Notes: generated from the sequence alone by a model not told the origin. A stretch of 21,084 nucleotides of DNA from Thermoplasmatota archaeon (GCA_016929175.1 JAFGJI010000016.1:1-21084); one strand, 5' to 3'; positions 7,203 to 16,862 are shown, counted from the stretch's first letter. Numbers and translations: made by a program.

Positions 7203-9653
7203 ATGCGCAAGACGTTCCTGAAGAAAGGCGTCAGGGAGATCTGGGCCCACAAATACCAGTACTTCTTTCTCATATTGATACTGGGATTGGGGGTCGCAGC
7301 GTTCGGCTCCCTCAACGACATGCAAGCATCCAGGTTCTCCACCTTCGACCACAATTACGAGGAATGCAGATTCCAGGACCTCAGGGTGCAGTTCCAGTAC
7401 GGGATCACGAAGAACCTGTCTGAGATCGCATCTCTCCTTGAAAGGGAGGGCCTCATGGATAGTATAACCGCTCTGGAATACAGATTCACCTTCAACGTCT
7501 TCATCAACCATACGGAGGGGGGTGGATCGAAGATCACAAGGGGCATCGTGATGGGATACCGCTATTTCGGTCCCGATGGTATTTCCAGGGACATCACCGT
7601 GAACAGACCGCTCCCCTACGGCGATCACGATATCGTGTTCGATCCCGGCGAGGCGGACCAATGCTACATGGAGCACAACTTCGCCCAGGTTTACGGTATA
7701 GGCAAGGGGGACCATATAGAGGTCATCAAGGACCAGAACACCACTGCGCTTTCGGTGTTGAACGAGGCTTCCGTACCGGAATATTTCATGGTGTTCAGAG
7801 AGGGGAGCTTCTCTCCCCAGCACCGCTCCCTCGGCGTTCTGGTCGTCCCCATGGAAACCGCTATGAGGATCCATGGATCATCCGGAGGCGATGACATTGT
7901 GAACGACATGGTAATCCTACTGAAGGACGCGGATGAACTGAAAGGGTTCAAGGAGAAGATCGTCACCTCGTTCCAGACCAACGGTATTCCGGTCAATACC
8001 ATCGAGAAGGAGGAGGACCCGGCGAGGTTCTTTATAAAGGACGATATGGAAGGGGACACCCAGGTATTCAGGACCTTCCCGGTGGTGATCTTCACGGTCT
8101 CCGGTTTCGGACTCTTCATTGCTCTCAGGAGAATGATCCAGACCCACCGGGTCCAGATTGGGATCTTCAAGTCCCTTGGTGTTTCGAACAGGGTGGTAAT
8201 GACCTATTTTGCATCCATCGGCGTCATGGTGGCGGTTTCTGGAGTGATCCTCGGTCTCCTGTTATCCATCCCCTTCAATATATGGTTCCTCGGCATGCTG
8301 GAGGCGAACTTCGGTTTTCCCATAACCGTATATTCGGTAGCCTGGAGCTATTACGTTATCGGGGCGGCAATATCGCTAGCCATCTGTTTCGCCTGCACCG
8401 TCTTGCCCGCCAGGAGGTCGCTGCAGATAAAGCCGGTCGATGCCATCCAGCAGAGGGAAGGCATAAACACACGGAGTGTCGGCAGGGTCGCAACGAAGAT
8501 GGGGCGCAAGAGCTATCTGCCGACCCCTCTGAAATTGACCATCAGGAACGTTCTGAGAAAACCGGGAAGGAGCCTTACTTCCATCCTGGGGGTCGGTTTG
8601 TCCCTTTCACTATTTCTCAGTTTCATGATCCTTGTACAAACAATGGTCGTATTGATCGACGATTGGAACGATCTATCACGCTGGGACTACGAAGTGACCG
8701 CCGAGGATTTCTTCTCTGTGGACCAGGCGGGATCATGGAGGCAGGAACATCCTGAGATAGTCGTCGAGAACCCCTGCCTGTTGATACCGACCAGAATGGG
8801 AGGCGGCGGAAAGGAAAGCGATGCGCTGGTATATGCTATTGATGACATGAACAATGCTTTCAACGTGATGATCGACAAGGGTAGCATTATCAAGGGCCAG
8901 CTCGTGATATCGTTCCTTCATCGTGATGATCTCGGGATCGATGTGGGGGACACCGTCATGATAGAGGTACCCGTGTTCATCCCCGGAACAGGCCCTGTCA
9001 TGACGGAAAAGGAGATCGTCGTCTGCGGCATCCAGAGCAATCATCTTGGCTATACCGCCTTCACAGACCTCGACACGATCCAGAACATGACGGGACTCCA
9101 CGGGATGGCGAACATCATCTACCTCAAAACGGAGAGTGGCGAGAGGTCCCTTTCTCTCGAGAACTCGCTGATAAGGAAGCCGGGCGTATCCTCCGTGTCC
9201 CATTCTTCCCAGATGGGAAACCTGATAGAGGAGTACTTCGACCTTTTCATGGGGGTCGTCTATGCCCTGTCCATCATCAGTACAGCCCTTGCAGCGGCGA
9301 TAATATACAACCTTTTCATGATCTCCACACAGGAGAAGAGAAGGGACTATGCTACGATGAAGACCCTCGGGACCTCGCTTTCACGCATCGGGAAGCTGAT
9401 ATTTCTGGAGGCCGGGTCCATAACGCTCCCGGGAATACTCCTGGGGGCCGCCGGAGGCTGGGGCCTGGCCTACTACATGCTGACCGTGGGGACCGATATA
9501 GAAGGATTCAACATCGCCCTCAAATGGTCCTGGATCGGCTTCCTGATCGGGTCGATGTTGATGGTGTTAACGGTGCTTGCGGTTTCCCTCATCACTATCA
9601 GATACATCAGCAGGATAGTCATAGCGGATGTGATCAGGGAAAGAAGCTTTTGA
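7203..9653 (+). CDS. FtsX/MacB-type ABC permease with duplicated membrane domain
   Basis: An 816-residue permease. TM1 is about residues 17-36, followed by a large outer domain to about 285, three helices between about 290 and 410 (first FtsX domain), a new helix about 455-485 that begins the second half (LTIRNVLRKPGRSLTSILG), a second outer domain, and three C-terminal helices about 680-800. One polypeptide therefore carries what LolC/LolE-like systems split between two proteins. The TLGTSLSRIGKLIFLEAGS segment in the last FtsX domain resembles the usual coupling region to the ATPase. It lies six bases after the ATPase gene and is the last gene of the tetR operon; a weak inverted repeat and C-rich run follow. 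The exported or extracted substrate cannot be told from sequence. Confidence 0.9.
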   Translation: MRKTFLKKGVREIWAHKYQYFFLILILGLGVAAFGSLNDMQASRFSTFDHNYEECRFQDLRVQFQYGITKNLSEIASLLEREGLMDSITALEYRFTFNVFINHTEGGGSKITRGIVMGYRYFGPDGISRDITVNRPLPYGDHDIVFDPGEADQCYMEHNFAQVYGIGKGDHIEVIKDQNTTALSVLNEASVPEYFMVFREGSFSPQHRSLGVLVVPMETAMRIHGSSGGDDIVNDMVILLKDADELKGFKEKIVTSFQTNGIPVNTIEKEEDPARFFIKDDMEGDTQVFRTFPVVIFTVSGFGLFIALRRMIQTHRVQIGIFKSLGVSNRVVMTYFASIGVMVAVSGVILGLLLSIPFNIWFLGMLEANFGFPITVYSVAWSYYVIGAAISLAICFACTVLPARRSLQIKPVDAIQQREGINTRSVGRVATKMGRKSYLPTPLKLTIRNVLRKPGRSLTSILGVGLSLSLFLSFMILVQTMVVLIDDWNDLSRWDYEVTAEDFFSVDQAGSWRQEHPEIVVENPCLLIPTRMGGGGKESDALVYAIDDMNNAFNVMIDKGSIIKGQLVISFLHRDDLGIDVGDTVMIEVPVFIPGTGPVMTEKEIVVCGIQSNHLGYTAFTDLDTIQNMTGLHGMANIIYLKTESGERSLSLENSLIRKPGVSSVSHSSQMGNLIEEYFDLFMGVVYALSIISTALAAAIIYNLFMISTQEKRRDYATMKTLGTSLSRIGKLIFLEAGSITLPGILLGAAGGWGLAYYMLTVGTDIEGFNIALKWSWIGFLIGSMLMVLTVLAVSLITIRYISRIVIADVIRERSF

Positions 9654-9775
9654 TATTGATGGAAAGAGCTTTTCCCCCCCAGTAAAGGACTATGATCGAC
9701 CCGCCATTCTGGCCATGTTAATGGAGGGGATGATACGATACATGAATATTTTCAATGCACATATGAAGGATAAGG

Positions 9776-9783
9776 TTTTAATT
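9776..9783 (+). promoter_or_regulatory. AT-rich promoter box before the first surface-protein gene
   Basis: TTTTAATT predicts transcription start near 9805. This would lie downstream of a possible TTG start at 9801 but upstream of the ribosome site AGAAGGTG (9811-9818) and ATG at 9825, supporting the ATG as the true start. Confidence 0.4.
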
Positions 9784-9824
9784 CGGACCGGGCCATTGGG
9801 TTGACGAGCCAGAAGGTGTTATGG

Positions 9825-12800
9825 ATGAAGAATGCAGCTATGCCGTTGCTGTTGGCCATCATTATTGCGTCTTCCACACTGATGATGGCGGTCGGATCCC
9901 ATCCTACCAGGGCGCCAAGGAGCGGAGATTTTCCGGTCAACTACGAGATGCAGGATTACGAGCCCAGTGCTGACGAGCAGTGGGACCTTGATGTCGCCCA
10001 GGACGGATCGGGGAGGTTCTTCGCTGTATGGGTGGACAACAGGGCACATTTCCAGGAGATCAGGTTCTCGAAATCGTTGAACGGCACCTCATGGGGCGAC
10101 GGGGATTTCAATAACAACGACATAGTCGTAAGCGATGGACCGGGTACAGCCGAGCCACTTGCCCATCCATCCATAGCAGTTGACAGCACGGGCGATCTCT
10201 ACTGCATCTGGCTCGATAACAGGGACGGTTTCCCTTCCGTGAGGATGTCGACATCGAACAATTCCGGGGCGACATGGGCCCCGAGCGTGGTCGTGGAAGA
10301 GATATCGGGGACGGTCACGGAACCGTTCATCAGATACAGTACGACCGCCGGCCTCTCCATAGTCTATGTCCTGGAGTGGACAAGACCGGGTGGTTCGGTC
10401 CCTCAAAAGGATATAATGTACACGAGATCGACCGACGGGGGCAAGGTATTCAACGAGCCCATCGTGGTCAATGATGACCAGACCGATGAGGACCAGCTTC
10501 ACCCAAGGATGACGGTGGCGCCTGGCGGCATGGTCGGCCTGGTCTGGGAGGACCGCAGGAACATCGACCTGGGGGCCTCATCCAACACCGATATTTACTT
10601 CACCCATACGAGCAACGGCAACACCTTTGCACCCAATATCAAGGTCGGGGCCACACCGGACGGCAACAGACAGGAAGATCCCGACATTGCCTTCTCGGCC
10701 AGGGGAGATGCCATGATAGTATGGCAGGAGATGGGTCTGAACGGCTGGAGGATAAGATATGCGATGGCATGGCTCTCTTCACCGTTATGGGACAGGACCA
10801 TGGAAACAGGGATATCTGCAGTAATGGAAAACCTTACCCGACTGGACCAGTTCTCTCCGAGGGTCGGGTACGTCAACGGCGCTTACTGCCTGTCCTGGTC
10901 CGAGATCGACATCAGGGATTTCTATCTGATACGGGCGGGATATATCTCCAGGGAAGGGGAGTTCGTTTCGAGGGACCATGTGGTCGATGATTCCATAGAT
11001 TGGGGGATGTTCATTAACGATCCCATCTATCATTCGGAAATGTACAGAAGGACCGTGATGGTACACGGTTACCAGGACAGGGCGCAGGTTTTCTGGCAGG
11101 ACCACAGGACGGACACCAACCCCTCCAACAACATCAACGAGGATGCCGATCCCTACACTGCAAGGGCTTTCAAGGATGCAACCATGCCCCTTGCCCCGTT
11201 GAAGCCACAACTGAGGGTGGCAGCGAAGGGGTGGTCCTGGGTGGAGATTTCATGGGACATATCCCTCGACATCGAATACAAGGGATACTATCTTACCTAC
11301 GGGATCGGGAGCGCGGACGATCCTGACGAGAACATCAATGATGCATTGGTCCCAGACCGCATGAAGAACACATACCGCTTCGATGATCTTCTACCGGATA
11401 AGCTCTATATGTTCAAATTGATGGTCAAGGACAGGATGGGGAAGAAGGCCCTGTCCAACCCACTTGAGGTTCGGACGGCCCCGAACCAGCCGCCTGATTT
11501 CACCTTCATCGAACCGGACGGGGAGAACGATCATACTGATAAGGAATATACGATCAGGTGGTCCGCATCTGACAGCGAGGATACTGCATATTACACCTTG
11601 CACTACGATGATGATCTCGACGATCCCTCTGACCAGGTGTTCCTCTGCTCCGGTGATACTTCGACAGCTGGAGGTGAGAGTTCTTTCGTTTGGAACACCT
11701 CATCACTGCCCCCGGGGGGTTATACCCTGAATGCCACGATAGATGACGGGGTCAATGAACCGGTTGTCGTGTATTCCAAGGCGATCATCGTATCCCATCC
11801 AGGCCAGCAAAAGGATTACCTTCGGGTACTCTCTGTGTTAGTAGAGGGCGGCAGGGAAACTGCGTACGTCGACCCTGCGATGACGATCAATTTCGAAAGC
11901 AACCTTGCGACCTCGACCCTGAACAGCGAGAATCTCTATGTACTCGACAGTCTGCAAAAAAAGGTTGATGGTACGATATCCATAATGGGGGGGAAGCAGA
12001 TAATATGGAAGCCCGATCTGCTCCTTTCATTCTCATCCGGATATAGACTTGTCATAACATACCGGGTGACGGACCAGACCGGTTCACAGCTCGATGGAGG
12101 AGGGGTCGGTCAGGCCAGCAATTTCGACCTGAAGTTCATGACCAGGTCGGATGCAGGAACCCCGACCATCAGGTATCACGAGCCGAGAGGATCCGGTGCC
12201 CACCTCTGGGTGAACATGATCGTTGGTTTTGACGTGCCCATGGCTCCAGAAACCATCACCATCGATACCGTAAGGGTCATTGGTCCGGAAGGCAGGTCGG
12301 TCCCTATCATACTGGAATACTCCTCTGGGGAAATGGCAGTTCACATAAGGACATCGGGACCTCTTGATGAGCTAACGACCTACAGGGTGAATCTTACTCG
12401 GTCGATAGTCTCTTTGAAAGGTATGCAGATATCTTCATTCGAATGGGGTTTCACAACTGGATCAGCACGGGAGGATATCGATACGGATATGGACGGGGTA
12501 CCTGACGATAGGGATTGGTTCCCCCTGGACCCCAACGAGAGCATAGACACAGACCGGGATGGCAAGGGCGATGAACGTGATGAGGATGACGACAATGACG
12601 GCATGCCGGATGATTGGGAACTCAAGTACGGTCTGGACACCAAGGACCCCACAGACGCGGGGGAGGACCTGGACAATGACGGAAGAACGAACCTGCAGGA
12701 GTACAGGGACGGAACGGACCCGAGAGGTGAAAGCGGAAAGGTTTTTTCCATCCGGACGGTTACATTCATAATCATCGCCGTTGCGGTCCTTGTACTTACG

Positions 12801-12893
12801 GTGATCGTGCTCTATTCCCTTTTTCTAAGAAGGAGGTTGGAACAGCAGAGAATGGAGAGGGGATTCTTCAGGGAAGGCGATATTGAGGAGTGA
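9825..12893 (+). CDS. Large secreted, membrane-anchored surface protein with propeller, FN3, Ig-like and TSP3 domains
   Basis: About 1022 residues, numbered from ATG 9825. A Sec signal peptide occupies about 1-30 (MKNAAMPLLLAIIIASS). The next 400 residues carry Asp-box-like motifs (SNNSGATW, STDGGKVF, SNGNTF) and repeated VWVDNR/IWLDNR/VWEDRR strands, suggesting a sialidase-like beta-propeller. A fibronectin type III domain lies near 456-552, an Ig-like domain near 556-658, and two Big_5-like domains near 665-774 and 779-879. Acidic TSP3 repeats follow (about 884-965; DTDMDGVPDD, DDDNDGMPDD), which usually bind calcium, then one membrane helix (about 979-1000) and a charged tail of about 20 residues. 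It likely displays a binding module outside the cell; no sialidase catalytic set was recognised. The frame is open from TTG 9801, but ATG 9825 has better ribosome-site spacing. A tandem partner of similar design follows. Confidence 0.82.
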   Translation: MKNAAMPLLLAIIIASSTLMMAVGSHPTRAPRSGDFPVNYEMQDYEPSADEQWDLDVAQDGSGRFFAVWVDNRAHFQEIRFSKSLNGTSWGDGDFNNNDIVVSDGPGTAEPLAHPSIAVDSTGDLYCIWLDNRDGFPSVRMSTSNNSGATWAPSVVVEEISGTVTEPFIRYSTTAGLSIVYVLEWTRPGGSVPQKDIMYTRSTDGGKVFNEPIVVNDDQTDEDQLHPRMTVAPGGMVGLVWEDRRNIDLGASSNTDIYFTHTSNGNTFAPNIKVGATPDGNRQEDPDIAFSARGDAMIVWQEMGLNGWRIRYAMAWLSSPLWDRTMETGISAVMENLTRLDQFSPRVGYVNGAYCLSWSEIDIRDFYLIRAGYISREGEFVSRDHVVDDSIDWGMFINDPIYHSEMYRRTVMVHGYQDRAQVFWQDHRTDTNPSNNINEDADPYTARAFKDATMPLAPLKPQLRVAAKGWSWVEISWDISLDIEYKGYYLTYGIGSADDPDENINDALVPDRMKNTYRFDDLLPDKLYMFKLMVKDRMGKKALSNPLEVRTAPNQPPDFTFIEPDGENDHTDKEYTIRWSASDSEDTAYYTLHYDDDLDDPSDQVFLCSGDTSTAGGESSFVWNTSSLPPGGYTLNATIDDGVNEPVVVYSKAIIVSHPGQQKDYLRVLSVLVEGGRETAYVDPAMTINFESNLATSTLNSENLYVLDSLQKKVDGTISIMGGKQIIWKPDLLLSFSSGYRLVITYRVTDQTGSQLDGGGVGQASNFDLKFMTRSDAGTPTIRYHEPRGSGAHLWVNMIVGFDVPMAPETITIDTVRVIGPEGRSVPIILEYSSGEMAVHIRTSGPLDELTTYRVNLTRSIVSLKGMQISSFEWGFTTGSAREDIDTDMDGVPDDRDWFPLDPNESIDTDRDGKGDERDEDDDNDGMPDDWELKYGLDTKDPTDAGEDLDNDGRTNLQEYRDGTDPRGESGKVFSIRTVTFIIIAVAVLVLTVIVLYSLFLRRRLEQQRMERGFFREGDIEE

Positions 12894-12997
12894 ACACCTG
12901 GACATCGTCCAGAACGACCTCAGTACAGTGGTGAGACCATATTCAAAGAAAAGTGCATGTTACTTATAGGAAGCAAGGGACATACCGTAAAATTATT

Positions 12998-13005
12998 CAT
13001 ATTAG
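12998..13005 (+). promoter_or_regulatory. TATA-like box before the second surface-protein gene
   Basis: TCATATTA predicts a start near 13027 and a leader of about 30 bases with a GGAGG ribosome site at 13046-13050. The 164-base gap before it holds no ORF of note, so the second surface gene may be transcribed independently of the first. Confidence 0.35.
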
Positions 13006-13057
13006 ACCTTCATAGCCTTATCGAGAAAAGAATAGACGCTCCATCGGAGGATATCAT

Positions 13058-16000
13058 ATGAGAACCCGCATCCTGGTAGTTATTATCGCCGCCATGTTCC
13101 TGTTGTTGATTGTGCCGAACATATCCGAGGTCGGAGAATCCAAGCAGTCCGCCCCGGATAACGGCGGTTACAGGTACACTGACGCCATGGACCCCGAACC
13201 CAAGATCGATGTGAATTACCTGGACATCAAGAGCCACCCGAACGTGATCAACTACAACGTCGACAACTACTACTACTATGTCGAGGCGAGCCTTGGCTTC
13301 GATTTCGAATATTACGGACAGACCTTCAGCAAGATCCGGATCAGCATCTACGGTGCAATGTCCTTTGTCGAAACGAACGGAAATTCCTACTCCGATATGT
13401 GGGGTTATACACTTCCGAGCACGAACTCGCCAAAGGGCCTGATAGCAGTGAACTGGGGCAGTGACAGGGCCTATTCAGGTACTGGCAGATTGTTCTCCCT
13501 TCAGACCACCATAGACTCGGAGAAGGTCTTCATTGTTGACTGGAACACACAGGGGGGCGCCCAGTTCCAGTCCATCATTTACGAAACGGGGATGATCGTT
13601 TTCCAGTACATGAGCCAGGGTTGGTACGTCCCGGGCTCCTACTGCATCATCGGGATCGAGAGCCCTGATTCCACGACCGGAACCGGTTACGTCAGCCGGT
13701 ATGAATATACAACGAACCCGAAGTTCGATCTGCCGTTCGCCGTAGCGTTCACCAAAGAGGACATGATGGTGGAGAGGATAGAGCTCACCAACGGCGACGG
13801 CAACAGGCAGGACAAGGTCTATGCCGGATCGAAACCCTACATCTTCAGGACCGACGTGTCCCATTCATTGAACAGGGATGATATAATAAGCGCGACAATG
13901 ACGCTGGGGTCGCTCTGGGGGCAGGAAATGATAAAACTCATCTACTTCCACCAGAACCAGACATTCTTCCAGCTTACCGGATACGAACATGCAAACCTTC
14001 TCGCGGACATGTCAAAGACGGAGGTCAGGAGCACCAATTCCATCAGTGTCTATTTCTACGTTGATTTCAAGATCCCCTATCCTTCCGAGGAGAGGAGGAA
14101 CGTTACGGTGAAGGGCACAGGAAAATCCGCTATACCCTACGAGCTCGACATGGGTGATGTTTACTATGTGGAGGACGATATCGAATGGGACACTTCGACG
14201 CTGGTCGTGAGGAAGACCTCGGGAGACGGCGGGTTCGTGGAGGATGGAAGCTATGTTGCCGGGGGAGAGGTGGTCCAGTTCAGCGGCTTCCGGATATTTT
14301 ACGAAAGGTCCACGGTTCAACCGCCCCCCAAACTCGTTCAGGTCAACATTTCCGACAACCACGGAACCAAGGTCATCATTCGGATCCCCCAGAACGGCCA
14401 GCTGTCCACGAGCTGGACCATGATGGACGTGACATCGGTGACAACACTCGAGTTCAGGGTGTTCGGTCTCCCCCTTGACAATATGGTCAACGAACTCAAT
14501 TTCTTCCTTTACACCATACGAATAGACTCCACACCCCCAGGGGAATTGGACAAAGGCTCCTTCCAGGTTTTTCAGGACCAGCTCGACGGTGATGTGGAAC
14601 CATACGACCGCGACAACGATATCCATTACGACAATGATGACAATATCTTCATCAAATGGGAGACCATAAGGGATGGGGAGTCGGGTCCCGGAAGCTACCT
14701 TATCAGCGTCGCCAATGAGGAGTTCACCCTTGAAAAGGTCGTTGTGGTCACGAACCCTTCCCTGACGATCATGAGCACACATATCGGTGAGAATTACAAG
14801 GAGACAATACCTGAGGGAAAGTTCAACCTCTCCATCCGGGCAGTGGACCTTGTCGGGAACGTCGGCCCGCCCATCCATACAACTCTGGTCATGGACAGGA
14901 CAGGACCAAAGTTCAATATCATTTCACCCGCTGAAGGAGAATGGGCCCTTAGCGCCAAACCAAACGTTCTTGTAAAGATCACGGATGAGCTCTCGCCGAT
15001 CGACGGCCAGACACTTTTCTACAGGGTTTCAACAAATGGAGGGTTCACATTTTCCTCATGGGAGAGCTTCCAGTATTACGGCAAGAGCAAGAACGAACTC
15101 GAACTGGATATTACTCCGCAATTCGCCGAGGGCATGGACAATATGATCCAGTTCAAGGGAGAGGACCTTGCTCTGTCCGGATCTGTCACATCCGATGAAA
15201 TGCCGATCTGGGTCGATCAGAGATCGCCGTCGATCAGCATGATCGAACCTCAGGTCGATGAGGATGGTATAACCCTGGAATGGTTGAAGAACGCAAAGGA
15301 GCCCATCAGGATATCCATCCACGATTTCAGGGGAAAAGGGGTCGATCCTTCCAGGATCTCCTACAGGTATTCCATCGGTGGTGGGGGATTCTCCGCAGAC
15401 ATACCTCTGGAAGGGGACCCTTACAACAACACCCTCGGATATGAGGAATACACGTTCTCCATATACAAGGACACATGGCTTGAAGGGGACGAGAACCTTC
15501 TGGTCGTGGACGCCTGGGACCTGACCGGAAAGAACACCACCTCCGTGTTCAGGATCCGTCTGGATGTGACACCAGAGGTGACGATATTGTCACCCGATCC
15601 GACCAAGACCTACCTGGACAACGAATCAATAACCTTCTCCGTCAAGGTGGAGGATCTTGACGGGAACGATGATGTATCGGTCTCATGGATGTCCAATGTC
15701 GATGGCGTGTTAGGTTTCAAGTCAACAATGTCAACCTATCTCACCGCAGATCAGCACATAATCACGATAACCGTAAGTGACGGGGTTCACACTACCAAGA
15801 GATCCTTCTCGATCCAGGTTATGGCACATCACCTCCTTGACCCGGCTTATATGGACACCGACAATGACGGCATGAACGATTCCTACGAGCTTGAATTCGG
15901 GTTCGACCCAACGATAAAGGACAGCGACAAGGACTTCGACGGAGACGGGTACACCAATCTTGAAGAATATTACGCCGGGACCGATCCCACCGACAGGGGC

Positions 16001-16222
16001 TCGTACCCCGGGTCAAGCATCAAGAAGAAAGAATTCCCCTTCCTTCCCGTCGTGCTTATGATCCTCGGCATACTGGGATTGATAGTGTTCGGAGCTTTGA
16101 CGGTCAGGGAATCCAACAGGACACAACAGGGTATGATGGGAGCGCCCCCTGCATATTACGGATACAACGATCTACCGCCTGCCCAGCTTCCGAAAAGACC
16201 CGCGCTGCCCCCTCCAAGATGA
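13058..16222 (+). CDS. Large secreted, membrane-anchored surface protein with TSP3 repeats and Pro-rich tail
   Basis: A 1054-residue protein. Residues about 1-25 form a signal peptide (MRTRILVVIIAAMFLLLIVP). The first domain (about 40-225) is rich in Tyr and has FDFEYYGQTFSKIRIS and a YGAMSFVETNG strand, resembling nidogen-like beta-sandwich domains. The middle holds several Ig/FN3/PKD-like domains, with linker signatures DSTPPG (about 489), DRTGP (about 612), DQRSP and DVTPEV (about 835). A TSP3 stretch (about 928-985; DTDNDGMNDSYELEFGF and DFDGDGYTNLEEYYAGTDP) should bind calcium. One membrane helix (about 993-1017) and a Pro- and Tyr-rich cytoplasmic tail end the protein. GGAGG lies seven bases before the ATG. 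It ends 12 bases from the convergent minus-strand gene. Role is probably adhesion, envelope structure or glycan binding; no enzyme motif was recognised. Confidence 0.82.
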   Translation: MRTRILVVIIAAMFLLLIVPNISEVGESKQSAPDNGGYRYTDAMDPEPKIDVNYLDIKSHPNVINYNVDNYYYYVEASLGFDFEYYGQTFSKIRISIYGAMSFVETNGNSYSDMWGYTLPSTNSPKGLIAVNWGSDRAYSGTGRLFSLQTTIDSEKVFIVDWNTQGGAQFQSIIYETGMIVFQYMSQGWYVPGSYCIIGIESPDSTTGTGYVSRYEYTTNPKFDLPFAVAFTKEDMMVERIELTNGDGNRQDKVYAGSKPYIFRTDVSHSLNRDDIISATMTLGSLWGQEMIKLIYFHQNQTFFQLTGYEHANLLADMSKTEVRSTNSISVYFYVDFKIPYPSEERRNVTVKGTGKSAIPYELDMGDVYYVEDDIEWDTSTLVVRKTSGDGGFVEDGSYVAGGEVVQFSGFRIFYERSTVQPPPKLVQVNISDNHGTKVIIRIPQNGQLSTSWTMMDVTSVTTLEFRVFGLPLDNMVNELNFFLYTIRIDSTPPGELDKGSFQVFQDQLDGDVEPYDRDNDIHYDNDDNIFIKWETIRDGESGPGSYLISVANEEFTLEKVVVVTNPSLTIMSTHIGENYKETIPEGKFNLSIRAVDLVGNVGPPIHTTLVMDRTGPKFNIISPAEGEWALSAKPNVLVKITDELSPIDGQTLFYRVSTNGGFTFSSWESFQYYGKSKNELELDITPQFAEGMDNMIQFKGEDLALSGSVTSDEMPIWVDQRSPSISMIEPQVDEDGITLEWLKNAKEPIRISIHDFRGKGVDPSRISYRYSIGGGGFSADIPLEGDPYNNTLGYEEYTFSIYKDTWLEGDENLLVVDAWDLTGKNTTSVFRIRLDVTPEVTILSPDPTKTYLDNESITFSVKVEDLDGNDDVSVSWMSNVDGVLGFKSTMSTYLTADQHIITITVSDGVHTTKRSFSIQVMAHHLLDPAYMDTDNDGMNDSYELEFGFDPTIKDSDKDFDGDGYTNLEEYYAGTDPTDRGSYPGSSIKKKEFPFLPVVLMILGILGLIVFGALTVRESNRTQQGMMGAPPAYYGYNDLPPAQLPKRPALPPPR

Positions 16223-16234
16223 TCGAAAGCCCTC

Positions 16235-16843
16235 TCAGTAGCGTCTTTCCTTGATGATCTTGGCATAGACCCTCTTGATATCCCTGGCTTCGGCGGGAAT
16301 ACCATCCCGGTAGATCATCCTGTGTTCCGTCTTGATCTTGTCAATGACGACCTTATCTTTGCCAAATTCCAGGATATCCCCGACTGCGAATTCCTCATCT
16401 GGAGCTGCCTCGATCCTTTCGGATTTGGTATTGGATCCCCTAACTATCGAGACCTTCACGGGAACCGTGTCGAAATATTTCAACCATAGACAGTCTATTT
16501 CACTCGCTTTGGCCTTCCTTACCCTGCTTCCACTCTTCTCTATGGCGGTGATGATAAGGTTGTGTGATCCCCAGAAGAGCTCCTCTCCGACCATGACCTC
16601 TTCAAGCGGTCCGAACTCGACGGTCTCCTTTTTCGAGATGTCCCTGTCAGATATGACGCAACTGACGGACACGGGTCTCTCAACAGGGAAATTGGCATGA
16701 TGTATCTGTTTGCAGGATATACACTGGACCGTGCCGTCAAAACCGCTTTCAGGTGTTGCCCCGATCCTGCCCTTGAGAATGCGATGCGGGGTCTCCTCTC
16801 CGCACTTCTCGCAAAAGGCGAATATCACCATACCTTCGGGCAT
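16235..16843 (-). CDS. Archaeal zinc-ribbon protein, HVO_0476 family (COG1326-like)
   Basis: A 202-residue conserved archaeal protein of unknown function. The N-terminus has a zinc ribbon made by Cys11-x-x-Cys14 and Cys41-x-x-Cys44, with GRIG between. The remaining part is rich in short beta strands (VMVGEELFWGSHNLIITAIE; FAVGDILEFGKDKVVIDKIKTE) and basic residues, with a basic C-terminus (IIKERRY), which suggests nucleic-acid or ribosome contact, but this is inference. A TATA box on the minus strand lies about 25 bases before the start at 16843, so the mRNA is probably leaderless. A second Met at codon 5 is an alternative start. It is convergent with the second surface protein and divergent from larE. 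Confidence 0.8.
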   Translation of the reverse strand: MPEGMVIFAFCEKCGEETPHRILKGRIGATPESGFDGTVQCISCKQIHHANFPVERPVSVSCVISDRDISKKETVEFGPLEEVMVGEELFWGSHNLIITAIEKSGSRVRKAKASEIDCLWLKYFDTVPVKVSIVRGSNTKSERIEAAPDEEFAVGDILEFGKDKVVIDKIKTEHRMIYRDGIPAEARDIKRVYAKIIKERRY

Positions 16844-16862
16844 GCGTCGCCGACAAGGCTTC

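Noticed and set aside
7035..7874. Minus-strand open frame of 279 codons
   Set aside because: Antisense to the ABC ATPase end and the permease start, both firmly assigned; it shows no recognisable domain.
9654..9824. Small ORF (about 27 codons from ATG 9721) and a weak GGAAA/TTTCC inverted repeat between the permease and first surface gene
   Set aside because: The ORF overlaps the promoter region and has no recognisable features; the hairpin is short and lacks a T-run, so neither was called.
9825..11200. Active sialidase in the first surface protein
   Set aside because: Asp-box-like strands are present, but the arginine triad and catalytic Tyr/Glu/Asp set could not be identified, so only a propeller fold is proposed.
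12898..12912. CTGGAC/GTCCAG hairpin just after the first surface-protein stop
   Set aside because: Six-base stem with no T-tract; could be chance, so not called a terminator.
14012..14878. Minus-strand open frame of 288 codons
   Set aside because: Antisense inside the second surface protein; its composition is that of the complement of a Asp/Thr-rich gene and no motif was seen.
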